In this document: piece after piece, positions 1 through 5,755 of the stretch | How positions within the stretch are numbered: the stretch's first letter is position 1 | How the letters are laid out: the number at the start of each line of letters is the position of its first letter | Assembly (NCBI GenBank): GCA_025355115.1 | Contig: JANXLO010000649.1 | Span: 1 to 6,577, forward strand | Source of the DNA: Chthonomonadaceae bacterium | Lineage (GTDB): Bacteria; Armatimonadota; Chthonomonadetes; Chthonomonadales; Chthonomonadaceae | Length of the DNA stretch: 6,577 nucleotides | Reading direction: 5' to 3' | Program-made: the position numbers and the translations under genes | Notes under the pieces: model-generated | Seen by the model: only the letters and a program-made list of their open reading frames with translations | What the model was told of the DNA's origin: nothing | Databases searched by the model: none

Positions 1-101
1 AGCGTCAGGAGGAGCGCGACGAGGAGCGGAATATTGCGTATAAGCGCGGCGCGACTGATCAGGGCGTCAAAGAGGGTCATAGGACGCGTTAGCCGGATCA
101 T
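1..101 (-). CDS. N-terminal fragment of a membrane protein, possibly biotin transporter BioY
   Basis: Only the first 33 codons lie in the window; the gene runs off the left edge. The start is the ATG at 99-101. A clear AGGAG (minus strand, 108-112) lies 6 bases upstream, which favours it over the ATG at 78-80, which has no ribosome site. The peptide begins MIRLTRPMTLFDALISRAAL and then enters a hydrophobic stretch (LIRNIPLLVALLLT) that looks like a first membrane helix. A short amphipathic lead (DALxxRxALxRN) followed by such a helix is how many BioY proteins begin. BioY is the substrate-binding S component of the biotin ECF transporter. The identification rests on general resemblance over 33 residues, so another small integral membrane protein is quite possible. 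The open frame, start and ribosome site are better supported than the name. Confidence 0.5.
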   Translation of the reverse strand, partial: MIRLTRPMTLFDALISRAALIRNIPLLVALLLT

Positions 102-427
102 AGCTGTCTCCTGTTGCACCGCCATGGTGCTGGGCTTCACACAGTCTGTGCTGCAGTATGAAATGTAAGCTGAGGAATCGGGCATATTCTGCCAGAAATG
201 GTCTACGTATGTAGACTAAGACGACACAAGTAGACAGAAAGTTTCAACGCCTCTTAAAAAAGTGACTCACGCAAATACGCAAAGAGATGCAGGATGAGGA
301 TGCAAAGCCGTGCTTAATTATGTCGCGACGAGCAAGCCCTTCGGCCACGCAGCGATTGAATATGAGGCAGAGCTGGATTCGCTCGCTGCTTAAGCTTCTG
401 TGCCTTCCCATTGCAGGCCTGAGACGG
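102..427. other. Intergenic region, AT-richer, with operator-like palindromes and no credible gene
   Basis: This stretch separates the reductase gene from the left-edge gene, both on the minus strand, so it should hold the promoter of the left-edge gene. It is visibly richer in A/T than the flanking genes. It contains the palindrome at 201-216, a small perfect inverted repeat CACAG-T-CTGTG (140-150), and a tandem pair of ACGCAAA (269-275 and 277-283, 8-base period). A minus-strand GAATAT (184-189) could be a -10 box, but no good -35 box accompanies it; its expected -35 position falls inside the palindrome. Short open frames crossing the area run antisense or out of frame through the reductase and show no domain. 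Confidence 0.55.
201..216. promoter_or_regulatory. Palindromic operator candidate, BlaI/MecI-like
   Basis: GTCTAC-GTAT-GTAGAC is a perfect 6-bp inverted repeat around a 4-base centre. Its core CTACnTATGTAG closely resembles the TACTACATATGTAGTA-type sites recognised by BlaI/MecI/CopY-family repressors. A second, imperfect element with the same 6-4-6 spacing follows at 220-235 (GACGAC-ACAA-GTAGAC; four of six positions match between arms), 19 bp away centre to centre. The site is about 100 bp upstream of the left-edge minus-strand start, where a repressor of that gene could bind. No regulator gene is in the window, so the family assignment is inferred from the site alone. Confidence 0.45.
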
Positions 428-437
428 TCAGGCCTGC
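413..437 (-). terminator. Perfect 10-bp hairpin overlapping the reductase stop codon
   Basis: GCAGGCCTGA (413-422) and TCAGGCCTGC (428-437) are exact reverse complements around a 5-base loop. The stem is long, GC-rich and contains the reductase TGA stop (428-430 on the minus strand). Its position suggests a transcript end or a 3'-end-protecting stem. No U-tract follows on either strand, so it does not fit the standard intrinsic terminator model. Confidence 0.4.
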
Positions 438-1324
438 CCTGTCCAGTGAGACTGCGCGACTGCCTTCCAACGGGCGCGGATTTCCTCATACTGCTCTGCT
501 GGCAGATGCCCGCGGCGCGCCAACTCCGCGTTGCTGCGCCAGCGCTCCGGGTTGGCTGTGCCGACGATCGCGGTGTGGACGCCGGGCACCGTCAGCGTGA
601 AACGCAGCGCGGAGGCGACCGCTTCGTCCATATCGCCTTTCAGAAAATCGTAGTCCAGCTGTTGCAGGCGATCCCAATAGGTGTGGACGTAGGAGTTATC
701 AGGCTTGCTCGTCGTCCGCCAGACGGCGTTGGCGATGGGCCGCTTGGCAATCACGCCTACGTCAAGCCGAACGGCCTCCGGCAGTGCAAGGCCTATGCTC
801 TCCTGGTCGGCGATGCTTACTGAGGTCTGAAGCGTGTCGAACGCTCCGCATTGAACGGCATACAGTGCGGTAGCGCAGTCTCCGCTGTAGCCGATGTAGC
901 GGATTTTGCCCGCGTCACGGGCCTTCTGCAGCACGGCGATGACGTCTCCCTGCCGCAGCTTCTCCTCCGAGCAGGTATGCAGCTGCATCAGATCGATGCG
1001 GTCGGTCTGGAGGCGGCGCAGACTGCGGTCGATGCTCTGCTCCAGGAGGCGCGGATCCCAGTCCGGCAGGTCGATCCTCGAGGCGTGGCCGCACTTCGTG
1101 AAAAGATGAAAATCGTCCCTCCGGTTCGCCACCGCGTTGCCGATCAGCTCCTCGCTGTTGTTGTAGCACTCGGCGGTGTCGATTAGGTTGAGTCCCGCGT
1201 CTAGGGCAGCGTTGAGTAGCCGAGTCACGACGCTCTGCTCTGCGCTCTGAAACCCGACCTCCGCGCCTCCGAAACCCAGCACCGTTACGTCCAGACCTGT
1301 CCGTCCCAGCCTTCGCTTTTCCAA
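428..1324 (-). CDS. Aldo/keto reductase, complete
   Basis: This 298-residue protein is a cytosolic NAD(P)H-dependent oxidoreductase of the aldo/keto reductase superfamily, a TIM barrel that reduces carbonyl groups. It opens with the family lead RRLGRTGLDVTVLGFGGA. The catalytic tetrad is intact: Asp49 and Tyr54 (in NLIDTAECY), Lys77 (FTKCG) and His116 (LMQLHTC). The C-terminal part has the cofactor-binding signature around VPGVHTAIVGTANPE (about 247-260), and LGRTG...DTAECY followed by SEELIG is typical of the bacterial YajO/YdjG/Tas-like branch. Length is normal. The start is TTG (1322-1324), supported by AAGGGAG (1332-1338, minus strand), whose GGGAG core is 7 bases away, and by homology beginning at residue 3. 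It has its own promoter and points away from secDF. The substrate cannot be deduced. Confidence 0.93.
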   Translation of the reverse strand: MEKRRLGRTGLDVTVLGFGGAEVGFQSAEQSVVTRLLNAALDAGLNLIDTAECYNNSEELIGNAVANRRDDFHLFTKCGHASRIDLPDWDPRLLEQSIDRSLRRLQTDRIDLMQLHTCSEEKLRQGDVIAVLQKARDAGKIRYIGYSGDCATALYAVQCGAFDTLQTSVSIADQESIGLALPEAVRLDVGVIAKRPIANAVWRTTSKPDNSYVHTYWDRLQQLDYDFLKGDMDEAVASALRFTLTVPGVHTAIVGTANPERWRSNAELARRGHLPAEQYEEIRARWKAVAQSHWTGQA

Positions 1325-1331
1325 ATCGCTG

Positions 1332-1338
1332 CTCCCTT
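1332..1338 (-). promoter_or_regulatory. Ribosome binding site that fixes the TTG start of the reductase
   Basis: On the minus strand AAGGGAG precedes the TTG at 1322-1324 by 7 bases. No ATG or GTG lies in a suitable place, so this site decides the start. Confidence 0.7.
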
Positions 1339-1368
1339 GCCCGAGCCTTATCGCCCCGCGAATCCGAA

Positions 1369-1398
1369 ATTATGACAGCCGAGTCCGAGGGGTGTCAA
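1369..1398 (-). promoter_or_regulatory. Sigma-70 promoter of the aldo/keto reductase
   Basis: Reading leftward, a perfect -35 TTGACA (1393-1398) is followed after 18 bp by CATAAT (1369-1374), five of six matches to the -10 consensus. A TG one base before the -10 gives an extended -10 as well. Transcription would begin near 1362, leaving a leader of about 40 nt that carries the ribosome site. Confidence 0.75.
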
Positions 1399-1400
1399 TA

Positions 1401-1435
1401 TCGAGAAGCCTTTTTTCTGCGCGCCGCCTTCTCGA
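1401..1435. repeat. 8-bp inverted repeat just upstream of the reductase -35 box
   Basis: TCGAGAAG (1401-1408) and CTTCTCGA (1428-1435) are perfect reverse complements separated by 19 bases that include a run of six T (1411-1416). The inner edge of one arm sits 2 bases from the -35 box, a usual place for an activator or repressor site. It could also be a coincidental hairpin. Confidence 0.35.
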
Positions 1436-1441
1436 CATGAT

Positions 1442-1511
1442 CCTCTTTTCGCTTGCTGGAAAACCGGAGGGAGGTGGCCTTCGCGGACGCGCGTCAGAAA
1501 GTGAAAAGAGG
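1442..1511. repeat. 9-bp inverted repeat between the divergent promoters
   Basis: CCTCTTTTC (1442-1450) and GAAAAGAGG (1503-1511) match perfectly across a 52-base spacer. Inside the spacer is a perfect 10-bp palindrome GACGCGCGTC (1486-1495). The right arm ends 17 bp before the secDF -35 box. The arrangement could hold regulator sites. The arms are purine/pyrimidine-biased, so chance is possible. Confidence 0.3.
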
Positions 1512-1528
1512 GCACGGCTGCCTCCGGC

Positions 1529-1558
1529 TTGACAATGAGGGCCTGAGGGACATATAAT
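1529..1558 (+). promoter_or_regulatory. Consensus sigma-70 promoter of secDF
   Basis: TTGACA (1529-1534) and TATAAT (1553-1558) are both perfect consensus hexamers, 18 bp apart. Transcription is expected to begin around 1564-1567. It faces rightward with no other gene start before 1718, so it should drive secDF and the following AI-2E gene. Confidence 0.88.
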
Positions 1559-1564
1559 AGAGGG

Positions 1565-1717
1565 AGTCCCCCTGCGCGGGGCCAACGGGGGTGCCGCGCT
1601 TAAAGCCTGTCTGCCGACCCTCTGCCCCGTCCCCGAGCTATTCGGTTCCGAGGAAGACCTGACTCACGACCCCGCTCTAATTCAAACAATGCCTTTGGTT
1701 CTCCTGGGAGGTCTGTT
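1565..1717 (+). promoter_or_regulatory. GC-rich structured 5' leader of secDF
   Basis: This leader of about 150 nt can form several competing stems: CCCCC (1568-1572) with GGGGG (1587-1591); CCCC (1569-1572) with GGGG (1578-1581); GCGCGG (1574-1579) with CCGCGC (1594-1599); and the G-runs at 1578-1590 with the C-runs at 1625-1634. A further small stem is TCGG-TT-CCGA (1642-1651). I do not recognise a known riboswitch family, and no U-tract follows the stems. A 10-codon frame, MPLVLLGGLF (1689-1721), ends across the secDF start but has no ribosome site. Confidence 0.4.
1706..1711 (+). promoter_or_regulatory. Ribosome binding site that fixes the TTG start of secDF
   Basis: GGGAGG lies 6 bases before the TTG at 1718-1720. 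The nearby ATG at 1689 is in another frame, so this site decides the start. Confidence 0.75.
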
Positions 1718-4246
1718 TTGACTGGTAATCAGAATAGGATATTGCTGGCTGTCATCCTGGTCTTGACCGTTTGCGCCGCTGCTATCACATTTCGCAACAA
1801 CATTTTCGGCCTCGACACCTCGCCCAAGTATGGCCTCGACATCAAAGGCGGCGTCCGCGTCATTCTGCGCGCGAAGACAGAGGACTACAAGGGCGGCAAA
1901 TGGAGTCCGGAAAAGCTGCAGGCGATCCGCAACATCCTGGAGAAGCGAATCAACTCCACGGGCGTCGCCGAGCCTCTCCTGATCACTAAAGAGCCCGACC
2001 AGATCATCCTGGAGCTGCCCGGCGTCAAGGACGAGAAGAAGGCCCTGGACACCATCCGGTCGACGGCAAACCTGCAGTTCTACTGGCTGCCTCAGCTCGG
2101 CAATAAAAACGGCACCCGCTCCAGCGTCTGGAAAGTCAAGCAGGTCCTCGATCCCGTCACCAAAGGGGAGAAGGACATCCTGGTCGACTCCGCCACCGAT
2201 CAGCCCCTCTCGGCGGGTGTCCTGCAGACACAGGTGTTCTCGAAGGATCCTCTCGTCAGCGGCAAGGACCTCCTGCCCAACAGCGAAGCGGTGATCCAGG
2301 GAACCGGCAACGCCATCATTCAGTTTGAATTCAATTCGGAGGGCGGGCGAATCTTCGAGGAGTTCACTCGTGTTCCCTCGCACCTCGGCGACTTCCTCGC
2401 GGTGTTCCTCGACGGGGAGCTGCTGACCGCGCCCTCCATCAATGGGCCGATCCCCGGCAAGGGCATCATAGAGGGCAACTTCACTCTGGAGAGCGCCAAG
2501 GCCCTCTCCGAGCAGCTCAACGCCGGCGCCTTGCCTGTCCCGCTCGAGGTTTTGGAGACCCGCAAGCTCGAGGCCACCCTCGGAGCCGAAGCCGTCCGAA
2601 CTACGACCGTCGCCGGGATCGTAGGCCTCGGCCTCGTGCTGATCTTCATGCTCTGGTACTACCGGCTGCCAGGCGCTCTCGCCGACGTCGCGCTCATACT
2701 CTACACTCTGTTCTCCATCGCGCTGTTCAAGCTCTGGCCGGTCACGCTCACCCTGCCGGGCATCGCCGGCTTCATTCTCTCCATCGGAATGGCGGTCGAC
2801 GCCAATATCCTGATCTTCGAGCGCGTGAAGGAAGAGCTGCGAAGCGGCAAGACTCTCCGGGCGTCTATCGACGCCGGATTTAAGCGCGCCTTCACCGCCA
2901 TTGCCGACTCCAACATCTGCACCCTGATCACCTGCTCCGTCCTCTACTACTTCGGAACCGGCCCGATCAAAGGCTTCGCCCTGACGCTCGGCATCGGCGT
3001 CGCCGTCAGCATGTTCACCGCCATCACGGTCACCCGAACTTTCCTGTTCACGCTCGTCGGGCTTGGCTTCGCCCAGAATCCCGCGGCCTACGGGCTCAAG
3101 TCGCAGTGGAGCCCCAAGCTCCGCGTCATGAGCCGGCAGATGTTCTGGGTTGGGCTTTCCGGAATCGTCATTATTCCAGGCCTGATCTTCTGGGGAATGG
3201 GCGGCATCAAGAAGAGCATCGACTTCCAGGGAGGAACCGAGCTTAACCTGCCGTACGCCACGCGCCACACCTCGGATGAAATCCAGAAGGCGCTCGTCAG
3301 CATCGACCCGCGCTACAAGGACAGCCGCGTTGTGGTCAGCGATGATCTCAACTCCAAGCCCGCTTTCGTCACGACCATACGCCTTGCCCAGGAGGAGCGC
3401 AGCAACGTCATCCAGGCCCTCATCACCAAGGTGGGGCCGCTGGCGCAGGGGCGCGGCGCGCAGGATGTCGCCTACTCGGACGTCAGCGGCACCATCAGCA
3501 AGGAGCTGGTGCGAGACGCCATCACGGCAGTCATCGTCGCCTCCCTGCTGATCGTGCTCTTCCTCACCTTCCGATTCGCGGGCATCGGTGGGTTCAAGGA
3601 GGGGCTGAAGTACGGCCTCTGCGCCGTAGCCGCTCTACTGCATGACGTCCTCGTCGTCTGGGGCTCCTTCGCGATCCTGGGCTACATCTTCAAGTGGCAG
3701 ATCGACAGTCTGTTCGTCACCGCCATGTTGACGGTCATCGGCTTCTCCGTCCACGACACCATCATCGTCTTCGACCGGATGCGCGAGAACCTTCAACATC
3801 GCCTGAAGGGTGAGAACTTTGCCGATCTGGCGGATCGCAGCATCGACCAGACCATCGCCCGGTCGCTGAACACATCGTTCACCGTCATACTGACCCTGGT
3901 CGCGCTCTTCCTATTCGGCGGCGCGATCATCCATCAGTTCGTCGGCGCGCTGCTCATCGGCATCATCAGCGGAACCTACTCCTCCATCTTCAACGCCAGT
4001 GTGCTACTGGTGCTCTGGAAACAGCGCGACGGCACCGGAGTGCTCACAACTTCCGGAGCTCTCACCGGCCCGAAGAGCGGCCTTACGGCTCGGCCGAGCG
4101 GAATGCTCCCCGGAGATCGCCCGCTCGTCACGCCGAGTCGAGCTTCCGGCGCCGCTGCCGTCAGCGGAGACGGCGGGGACGGCCAGCAGACTGAGAGCAG
4201 GCTAGGCACGGTACGCCGCCAGCCGGTGCGCCGACGGCGAATGTAG
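1718..4246 (+). CDS. secDF: Fused SecDF protein-export membrane protein
   Basis: SecD and SecF are joined in one 842-residue chain that uses the proton gradient to pull translocating proteins out of SecYEG on the outer face. The SecD half has a first helix (about 8-25), the conserved YGLDIKGGVRVIL (38-50), a large extracytoplasmic domain (to about 295) and five helices, including GMAVDANILIFERVKEE with Asp361, the expected proton-path aspartate. The SecF half begins with a helix at about 475-493, SIDFQGG (500-506), a second outer domain, then VIGFSVHDTIIVFDR with Asp680 and QTIARS with Arg715, matching the family's essential Asp/Arg pair. The total of twelve predicted helices is standard. A Gly/Ser/Pro/Arg-rich tail of about 70 residues (from 771), ending RRQPVRRRRM, is extra compared with shorter fused homologues. 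Start TTG is set by GGGAGG. No yajC precedes it; the AI-2E gene follows after 24 bases (18 to the nearer upstream ATG). Confidence 0.97.
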   Translation: MTGNQNRILLAVILVLTVCAAAITFRNNIFGLDTSPKYGLDIKGGVRVILRAKTEDYKGGKWSPEKLQAIRNILEKRINSTGVAEPLLITKEPDQIILELPGVKDEKKALDTIRSTANLQFYWLPQLGNKNGTRSSVWKVKQVLDPVTKGEKDILVDSATDQPLSAGVLQTQVFSKDPLVSGKDLLPNSEAVIQGTGNAIIQFEFNSEGGRIFEEFTRVPSHLGDFLAVFLDGELLTAPSINGPIPGKGIIEGNFTLESAKALSEQLNAGALPVPLEVLETRKLEATLGAEAVRTTTVAGIVGLGLVLIFMLWYYRLPGALADVALILYTLFSIALFKLWPVTLTLPGIAGFILSIGMAVDANILIFERVKEELRSGKTLRASIDAGFKRAFTAIADSNICTLITCSVLYYFGTGPIKGFALTLGIGVAVSMFTAITVTRTFLFTLVGLGFAQNPAAYGLKSQWSPKLRVMSRQMFWVGLSGIVIIPGLIFWGMGGIKKSIDFQGGTELNLPYATRHTSDEIQKALVSIDPRYKDSRVVVSDDLNSKPAFVTTIRLAQEERSNVIQALITKVGPLAQGRGAQDVAYSDVSGTISKELVRDAITAVIVASLLIVLFLTFRFAGIGGFKEGLKYGLCAVAALLHDVLVVWGSFAILGYIFKWQIDSLFVTAMLTVIGFSVHDTIIVFDRMRENLQHRLKGENFADLADRSIDQTIARSLNTSFTVILTLVALFLFGGAIIHQFVGALLIGIISGTYSSIFNASVLLVLWKQRDGTGVLTTSGALTGPKSGLTARPSGMLPGDRPLVTPSRASGAAAVSGDGGDGQQTESRLGTVRRQPVRRRRM

Positions 4247-4256
4247 CCGGGGCTAC
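4243..4256 (+). promoter_or_regulatory. Small hairpin at the secDF stop, beside the next ribosome site
   Basis: GTAGCC and GGCTAC are perfect complements separated by GG (realistically a 5-bp stem with a CGGG loop). The stem contains the secDF TAG (4244-4246) and ends directly before the AAGGA of the next gene. Ribosomes finishing secDF would melt it, which could couple translation of the two genes. Confidence 0.35.
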
Positions 4257-4261
4257 AAGGA
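4257..4261 (+). promoter_or_regulatory. Ribosome binding site that favours the second ATG of the AI-2E gene
   Basis: AAGGA is 9 bases from the ATG at 4271 but only 3 from the ATG at 4265. The first spacing is normal and the second is too short, so translation more likely starts at 4271. Confidence 0.6.
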
Positions 4262-4270
4262 CGGATGCGA

Positions 4271-5548
4271 ATGGCGGGGTGGATTAATCGGTCGGACGGC
4301 GTCGTGAACGGGGTGTGGCGGCTGCTGTGGCGGCTCGCACTGGTCGCCATGCTTGTCTACGCCTGCTACCGGCTCCGCAATATTTTCACCACTTTGCTTG
4401 TGGCAGCGATAATAGCCTATGTGCTCGACCCGCTGGTAGAGTGGCTAGTCTGCCGATCTCTGTTCATGCGCATTCACACCGCCTTCGCCTCGACTGTCCA
4501 CGGGCTGCGGGCCGCTCTGACCCGGCAGCCCGTCGCGCGCCTCAAGCCCCTCAAGAAGCACGTTCTTCGCACGTACGCGACCCTCTATGTGTTCCTCCTC
4601 ACTGTTCTGGTCGTCTGGCAAGGCACAAAACTGGTGATTGCTCCCTTTGTGGAAGAGTTCAAGAGCGTCATGTCGAAGGATGTCGTGACGGGCAAAACTC
4701 AGCTCCAAACGCTTACCGAGGACGCTCTGCGCCGCTACGACCAGTCGGCCCCCGACACTATGAAGTCCGACAAGATCCTCGGCAACATCAAGAAAAGCAG
4801 CCTTGCGGAGCGAATGGTCGAGCCGGGACAGGCGCTGCTGCGCCGCGTAGCAGAGAGTTTGAAGAGTGTTGTCGAGATCGTGCTGCTCCCGGTGCTTGCC
4901 TTCTACTTTCTCATCGATGGCCGCACGCTCAAGCATGAGTTCGTCGCGCTGGTCCCACGCCGCTATCTGCCGGACATACTTCGCCTCCTTCGCCAGTTCA
5001 ATCGAATCATGCGTGATTTCGTCTACGGTCAGTTCATCCTCTGCCTGCTTGCGGGCGTCGTCGTCTGGCTCGGCCTCGCCGCGCTTGGGGTGAAGTACCC
5101 CGTCACGATGGGGGTTCTCGCGGGCCTGACCCGCGCCATACCCATCATCGGGCCGATCATAGGCGGAATTCCCATCATTCTGCTGACCTGGGTGACAAAG
5201 GGGACGACGACCGCGCTGGCTGTCCTCGGCTTCTTCACCCTGCTGCATCTCATCGAGAGCAAGTTCATCATGCCGATGCTGATCGGGGATCGTATGGAGC
5301 TTCACCCAATCCTTATCATTCTGGTGCTGCTTATCGGCGGCGAGATGGGCGGCATAGTCATAGGCGGACAGCTCGGGGCGCTGCTCGGAATGTTTTTCGC
5401 CGCACCCGTCGCCTCTCTGCTGAGAATCATCGTGCGTCGATACTGGCTGCATCTCCGCAACCATCCAGGCGGGCCGTCTGCTCATCTCTCCTTGGAGGAG
5501 AGAGCTCCGGAGCGAGTCGGCGTCGCGGTAGCGGAGACGGCTGAGTAG
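4271..5548 (+). CDS. AI-2E family transporter (PerM/TqsA-like)
   Basis: This is a polytopic inner-membrane protein of 425 residues (427 if the ATG at 4265 is used). The AI-2E family was named for autoinducer-2 export (TqsA), but most members have no proven substrate and some relatives act as cation/proton antiporters. Residues below count from 4265. Two helices (about 21-60), a basic cytoplasmic loop (62-100) that is long for the family, a third helix (103-125), a large hydrophilic domain (126-198), then the conserved core: IPIIGPIIGGIP (292-303), ESKFIMPMLIGDRMELHP (331-348) and the Gly-rich IGGEMGGIVIGGQLGALLGMFFAAP (357-381). Length is slightly above typical because of the loop and a hydrophilic C-terminus. 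It lies directly after secDF in the same reading frame, separated by one TAG, so it is probably in an operon with it. It ends in TAG. Confidence 0.92.
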   Translation: MAGWINRSDGVVNGVWRLLWRLALVAMLVYACYRLRNIFTTLLVAAIIAYVLDPLVEWLVCRSLFMRIHTAFASTVHGLRAALTRQPVARLKPLKKHVLRTYATLYVFLLTVLVVWQGTKLVIAPFVEEFKSVMSKDVVTGKTQLQTLTEDALRRYDQSAPDTMKSDKILGNIKKSSLAERMVEPGQALLRRVAESLKSVVEIVLLPVLAFYFLIDGRTLKHEFVALVPRRYLPDILRLLRQFNRIMRDFVYGQFILCLLAGVVVWLGLAALGVKYPVTMGVLAGLTRAIPIIGPIIGGIPIILLTWVTKGTTTALAVLGFFTLLHLIESKFIMPMLIGDRMELHPILIILVLLIGGEMGGIVIGGQLGALLGMFFAAPVASLLRIIVRRYWLHLRNHPGGPSAHLSLEERAPERVGVAVAETAE

Positions 5549-5639
5549 GCTTCTTCTGCCCTGCCGATCCTTTATTTTATGCAATCGGTCTGTATTCGCC
5601 TCGATTCTGGTCGATTCGAGTCTCAAAGCGCTGGAATCA

Positions 5640-5648
5640 TGCTATAAT
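5640..5648 (+). promoter_or_regulatory. Extended -10 promoter of the S1 gene
   Basis: TGCTATAAT is a perfect extended -10 (TGnTATAAT). The expected -35 position (5620-5625, GTCTCA, 17-bp spacer) matches the consensus at only three of six bases, as is common for extended -10 promoters. The start would be near 5655, giving a leader of about 260 nt. Confidence 0.65.
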
Positions 5649-5713
5649 AGCAGGGGCATTAGTGGGGTTACCTCCTCTTCGGAGCAGCATGAACGGTTTT
5701 TCCACCTCAATCT

Positions 5714-5755
5714 CCTCAAAAAGAAGGATTTCCATCCCTCAAAAGAAGGATTCCA
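5714..5755 (+). repeat. Near-perfect tandem direct repeat in the S1 leader
   Basis: CCTC-A5-GAAGGA-T3-CCA (5714-5734) and CCTC-A4-GAAGGA-T2-CCA (5737-5755) differ only by one base in each of two homopolymer runs and are 2 bases apart. Each carries an AAGAAGGA that resembles a Shine-Dalgarno, though neither precedes a plausible start. Confidence 0.6.

Noticed and set aside
244..489. 81-codon minus-strand frame starting inside the reductase gene
   Set aside because: It overlaps the real gene in another frame, has an Arg/Ser-rich composition and no supporting signal.
287..823. 178-codon plus-strand frame across the intergenic region and the reductase 3' end
   Set aside because: Most of it is antisense to the conserved C-terminal half of the reductase. 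No ribosome site or domain was seen.
1620..1680. Resemblance of GAGGAAGACCTGACTC to the GAGGAAAGTCC motif of RNase P RNA
   Set aside because: The match is imperfect, and the leader is far too short and lacks the other conserved RNase P segments.
1682..3268. 528-codon open frame antisense to secDF
   Set aside because: It mirrors the hydrophobic secDF coding sequence, giving an Asp/Glu/Gly/Arg-rich product with no domain, as expected in GC-rich DNA. secDF on the other strand is certain.
5564..5588. Terminator after the AI-2E gene
   Set aside because: Only a 5-bp stem with a 15-base AT-rich loop and no U-tract after it.
4445..5626. 393-codon open frame antisense to the AI-2E gene
   Set aside because: Same shadow effect: a charged, low-complexity product with no recognisable fold, lying opposite a clear family member.
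5590..5655. T-arm-like GGTCGATTCGAGTC suggesting a tRNA
   Set aside because: No acceptor, D or anticodon arms could be placed around it, and a strong promoter -10 box falls where the 3' end would be.
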